Below the pieces are notes generated by a model. That model did no database searches and had not been told where the DNA came from. It saw only the letters and a list, made by a program, of their open reading frames with translations. Positions 43,625 to 45,077 of a stretch of 45,077 nt of DNA are shown piece after piece. The DNA comes from Micrococcus sp. Lineage in GTDB: Bacteria; Actinomycetota; Actinomycetes; Actinomycetales; Micrococcaceae. Within the stretch, counting starts at the first letter, position 1. Every line of letters begins with the position of its first letter. The DNA is taken from NCBI GenBank assembly GCA_029961105.1, contig JASBVO010000020.1:1-45077 (forward strand), written 5' to 3'. The position numbers were made by a program, and so were the translations under genes.

Positions 43625-44481
43625 GCCGTCACCTCCGCGCCCCGGCGTCCGGGGCGGATCCTGCGGAGGGTCTCCCGGACGGCCAGGACGATGAAGAACA
43701 GCACGATGGGCACCAGGGCCATGGTGGCCGAGCCGGCCGTGCCCAGGTGGTAGCTCAGCCCCAGCCCGACGACCACCGAGACCGCGGCGATGCCGGTGGA
43801 GACGGCGAACATCACCGGCACCGTCCGGGACACGAGCGCCGCGGTGGCCGGCGGGCCCACCAGCAGTCCGAAGACCAGCATGGTGCCCACGGCCTGGAAG
43901 CTGCCGATCACGGCCGTGGCGATGAGCACCAGCAGCAGCGCGTGCGTCAGCTTCGGGCGCATGCCCAGGGACTCGGCCTTGGCCGGGGAGAAGGACAGCG
44001 CCATCAGCGGGCGGTACAGCAGGAGGGCGAAGAGGATCACCACGACGGCCATGATCGCCTGGATGCGGATGTCCGCCCAGCTCACGCCCAGGGCATCGCC
44101 GAACAGGATGGCCGTCAGGGACCCGGTGTAGGACTCCGCGCGGGAGATGATCACCACGCCCAGGGCCATCATGCCGACGAACAGCAGCCCGATCGAGGTG
44201 TCCTCCTTCAGCGTGGTGGTGCGGTAGACGAGCTGCATCCCGCCGACCATGGCGGCGGCGGCCACGGCTGCGCCCAGGTACGGGGAGAACCCGACCACCA
44301 CGGCGGCCGCGATGCCGGGGATGACCCCGTGCACGAACGCGTCGCCGAAGAAGCTCATGCCCCTCAGCACGAGCCAGACGCCGACCACGGAGCACATCAG
44401 TGCCGCGACCAGGCCCCCCACGAGCGCCCGTTGCTGGAAGCCCAGGGCGAAGGGCTCGATCAACCAATCCACGGCGACCAC
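43621..44481 (-). CDS. znuB: zinc/manganese ABC importer permease
   Basis: 286-residue ABC-3 family permease with about eight helices. It starts with VDWLIEPFALGFQQRALVGG and carries WLVLRGMSFFGDAFVHGVIPG, the conserved loop of metal permeases, plus SMAL-like and TMLVFGLLVGPPATA segments. The start is GTG 44481; a GTG at 44472 is also possible. Its stop overlaps the znuC start. It lies 58 bases after znuA. Confidence 0.93.
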   Translation of the reverse strand: MVAVDWLIEPFALGFQQRALVGGLVAALMCSVVGVWLVLRGMSFFGDAFVHGVIPGIAAAVVVGFSPYLGAAVAAAAMVGGMQLVYRTTTLKEDTSIGLLFVGMMALGVVIISRAESYTGSLTAILFGDALGVSWADIRIQAIMAVVVILFALLLYRPLMALSFSPAKAESLGMRPKLTHALLLVLIATAVIGSFQAVGTMLVFGLLVGPPATAALVSRTVPVMFAVSTGIAAVSVVVGLGLSYHLGTAGSATMALVPIVLFFIVLAVRETLRRIRPGRRGAEVTA

Positions 44482-44539
44482 CCTACTGCCCGCCCGTCCA
44501 CGCCGGCGGCGCCACCGGCGGCCCGGCCTGCTGCGCCGC

Positions 44540-45077
44540 TCACGCGAGGGCGTCCGCGAGGGCCTTCGCGTTGATGACCATGGCGTCGGCGTAGTCCTCC
44601 GCGTCGGTTCCCTGGGGGCCCACTCCGCCTTCGTAGAGCTCCACGACGGGGACCTCGCCGCCGGTCTCCGCGGACAGGGCCGCGATGAGCCGGTTCCCCG
44701 ATCCTGCGCTCATCACCAGGGCGTCGGTGCCCTCCTGCTGCATCTGGGCGACCAACTGGGCCAGTCGCTCGGAGGACGGCTCGGCGTCAGTGGAGCCCCC
44801 CGGCACGACGACGCCGGAGACCTCGAAGCCGTAGGCGTCCGCGAAGTACGCGTAGGCGGCGTGGTCGGTCACGAGCGTCCGGCGGTCATCGGGGATGGCG
44901 GAGAGGATCTCGCGCACCTCCTCGTCGGTCTGCCGCAACGATGCCGCCACCTCGTCCCCGCACGCCGCGTAGGCGTCATCGCCGGTGGACTCGGCCAGGG
45001 CGCCCCCGATCACCTGGGCGGCCGTCGCCATCCGCGCCACGTCCATCCAGACGTGCGGGTCCTCATCGCCGTGGGCG
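44540..45077 (-). CDS. znuA: metal-binding lipoprotein of the zinc importer, 5' part missing
   Basis: C-terminal about 178 residues of a cluster A-I metal-binding protein; the start lies beyond the window. The frame is open to the edge and reads AHGDEDPHVWMDVARM, where DPHVWMD is the signature preceding the central helix and supplies a metal-binding His. The second lobe has LVTDHAAYAYFADAYGFEV with another ligand His. The end (VPVVELYEGGVGPQGTD, MVINAKALADALA) is typical. The upstream His/Asp/Glu run may be part of the flexible His-rich loop of zinc-specific ZnuA. Same strand as znuB and znuC. Confidence 0.9.
   Translation of the reverse strand, partial: AHGDEDPHVWMDVARMATAAQVIGGALAESTGDDAYAACGDEVAASLRQTDEEVREILSAIPDDRRTLVTDHAAYAYFADAYGFEVSGVVVPGGSTDAEPSSERLAQLVAQMQQEGTDALVMSAGSGNRLIAALSAETGGEVPVVELYEGGVGPQGTDAEDYADAMVINAKALADALA

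Overview
The window is a very GC-rich actinobacterial chromosome segment. The gene order argS-lysA-hom-thrC-thrB-rho-prfA-prmC-tsaC-wecA-atpI-atpBEFHAGDC-DUF2550, with nucS nearby, is the classic actinobacterial order (compare argS to atpC in Mycobacterium). The protein flavour (short epsilon subunit, Rho with a long Arg/Gly/Asp/Asn-rich insertion, COG2945 hydrolase next to a small zinc-knuckle protein) suggests a member of the Micrococcaceae such as Citricoccus, Micrococcus, Kocuria or Arthrobacter. The genus is inference. No mobile element, prophage, CRISPR array or rRNA was seen, and the region reads as stable core chromosome.

Layout. (1) 6-4334: an AI-2E/PerM-type membrane protein, then on the minus strand a small zinc-binding protein translationally coupled to an alpha/beta hydrolase, then divergently nucS (non-canonical mismatch repair endonuclease) overlapping a short nagA-like deacetylase. 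(2) 4392-12028: on the minus strand, the complete F1Fo ATP synthase operon atpB-E-F-H-A-G-D-C followed by DUF2550. (3) 12308-16694: an AtpI-like protein, a WecA-type phosphoglycosyl transferase, tsaC, prmC and prfA, mostly joined by 4-base stop/start overlaps. (4) 16827-25947: rho, then the aspartate-family amino-acid genes thrB, thrC, hom and lysA, then argS, all minus strand. (5) 26106-30202: plus strand, tRNA-Arg(CCG), then a tightly overlapping three-gene unit: LLM flavin oxidoreductase, GH13 trehalose-synthase-like enzyme, tandem-GNAT protein. (6) 30199-34746: minus strand, a PutP-type sodium symporter and a three-gene ABC importer of the TrpXYZ/COG2984 type. (7) 35033-40128: plus strand, a DEAH-box HrpA helicase and a DUF2231-Rieske membrane protein. 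(8) 40147-45077: a HIT hydrolase, a two-domain sulfurtransferase and an MBL-fold hydrolase on the minus strand, then zur on the plus strand facing a znuC-znuB-znuA zinc importer whose znuA runs off the window.

How the genes work together. Most of the segment is energy conversion (ATP synthase), translation (argS plus its tRNA, prfA with its methylase prmC, tsaC for t6A), Rho termination, and Thr/Lys/Met biosynthesis. The accessory part holds carbohydrate metabolism, solute uptake and zinc homeostasis.

I did not find an obviously new defence or mobile system. The most notable signals are: a recurring leaderless promoter pattern (TANNNT about 6-10 bases before the start codon) at five genes; a Glu in place of the conserved catalytic Asp of the WecA-type enzyme; absence of rpmE from the rho-prfA gap; long perfect hairpins between co-directional genes (atpA/atpG, rho/prfA, binding protein/permease); a 63-bp in-frame duplication in Rho; and the LLM-GH13-GNAT unit, whose joint function is unclear.
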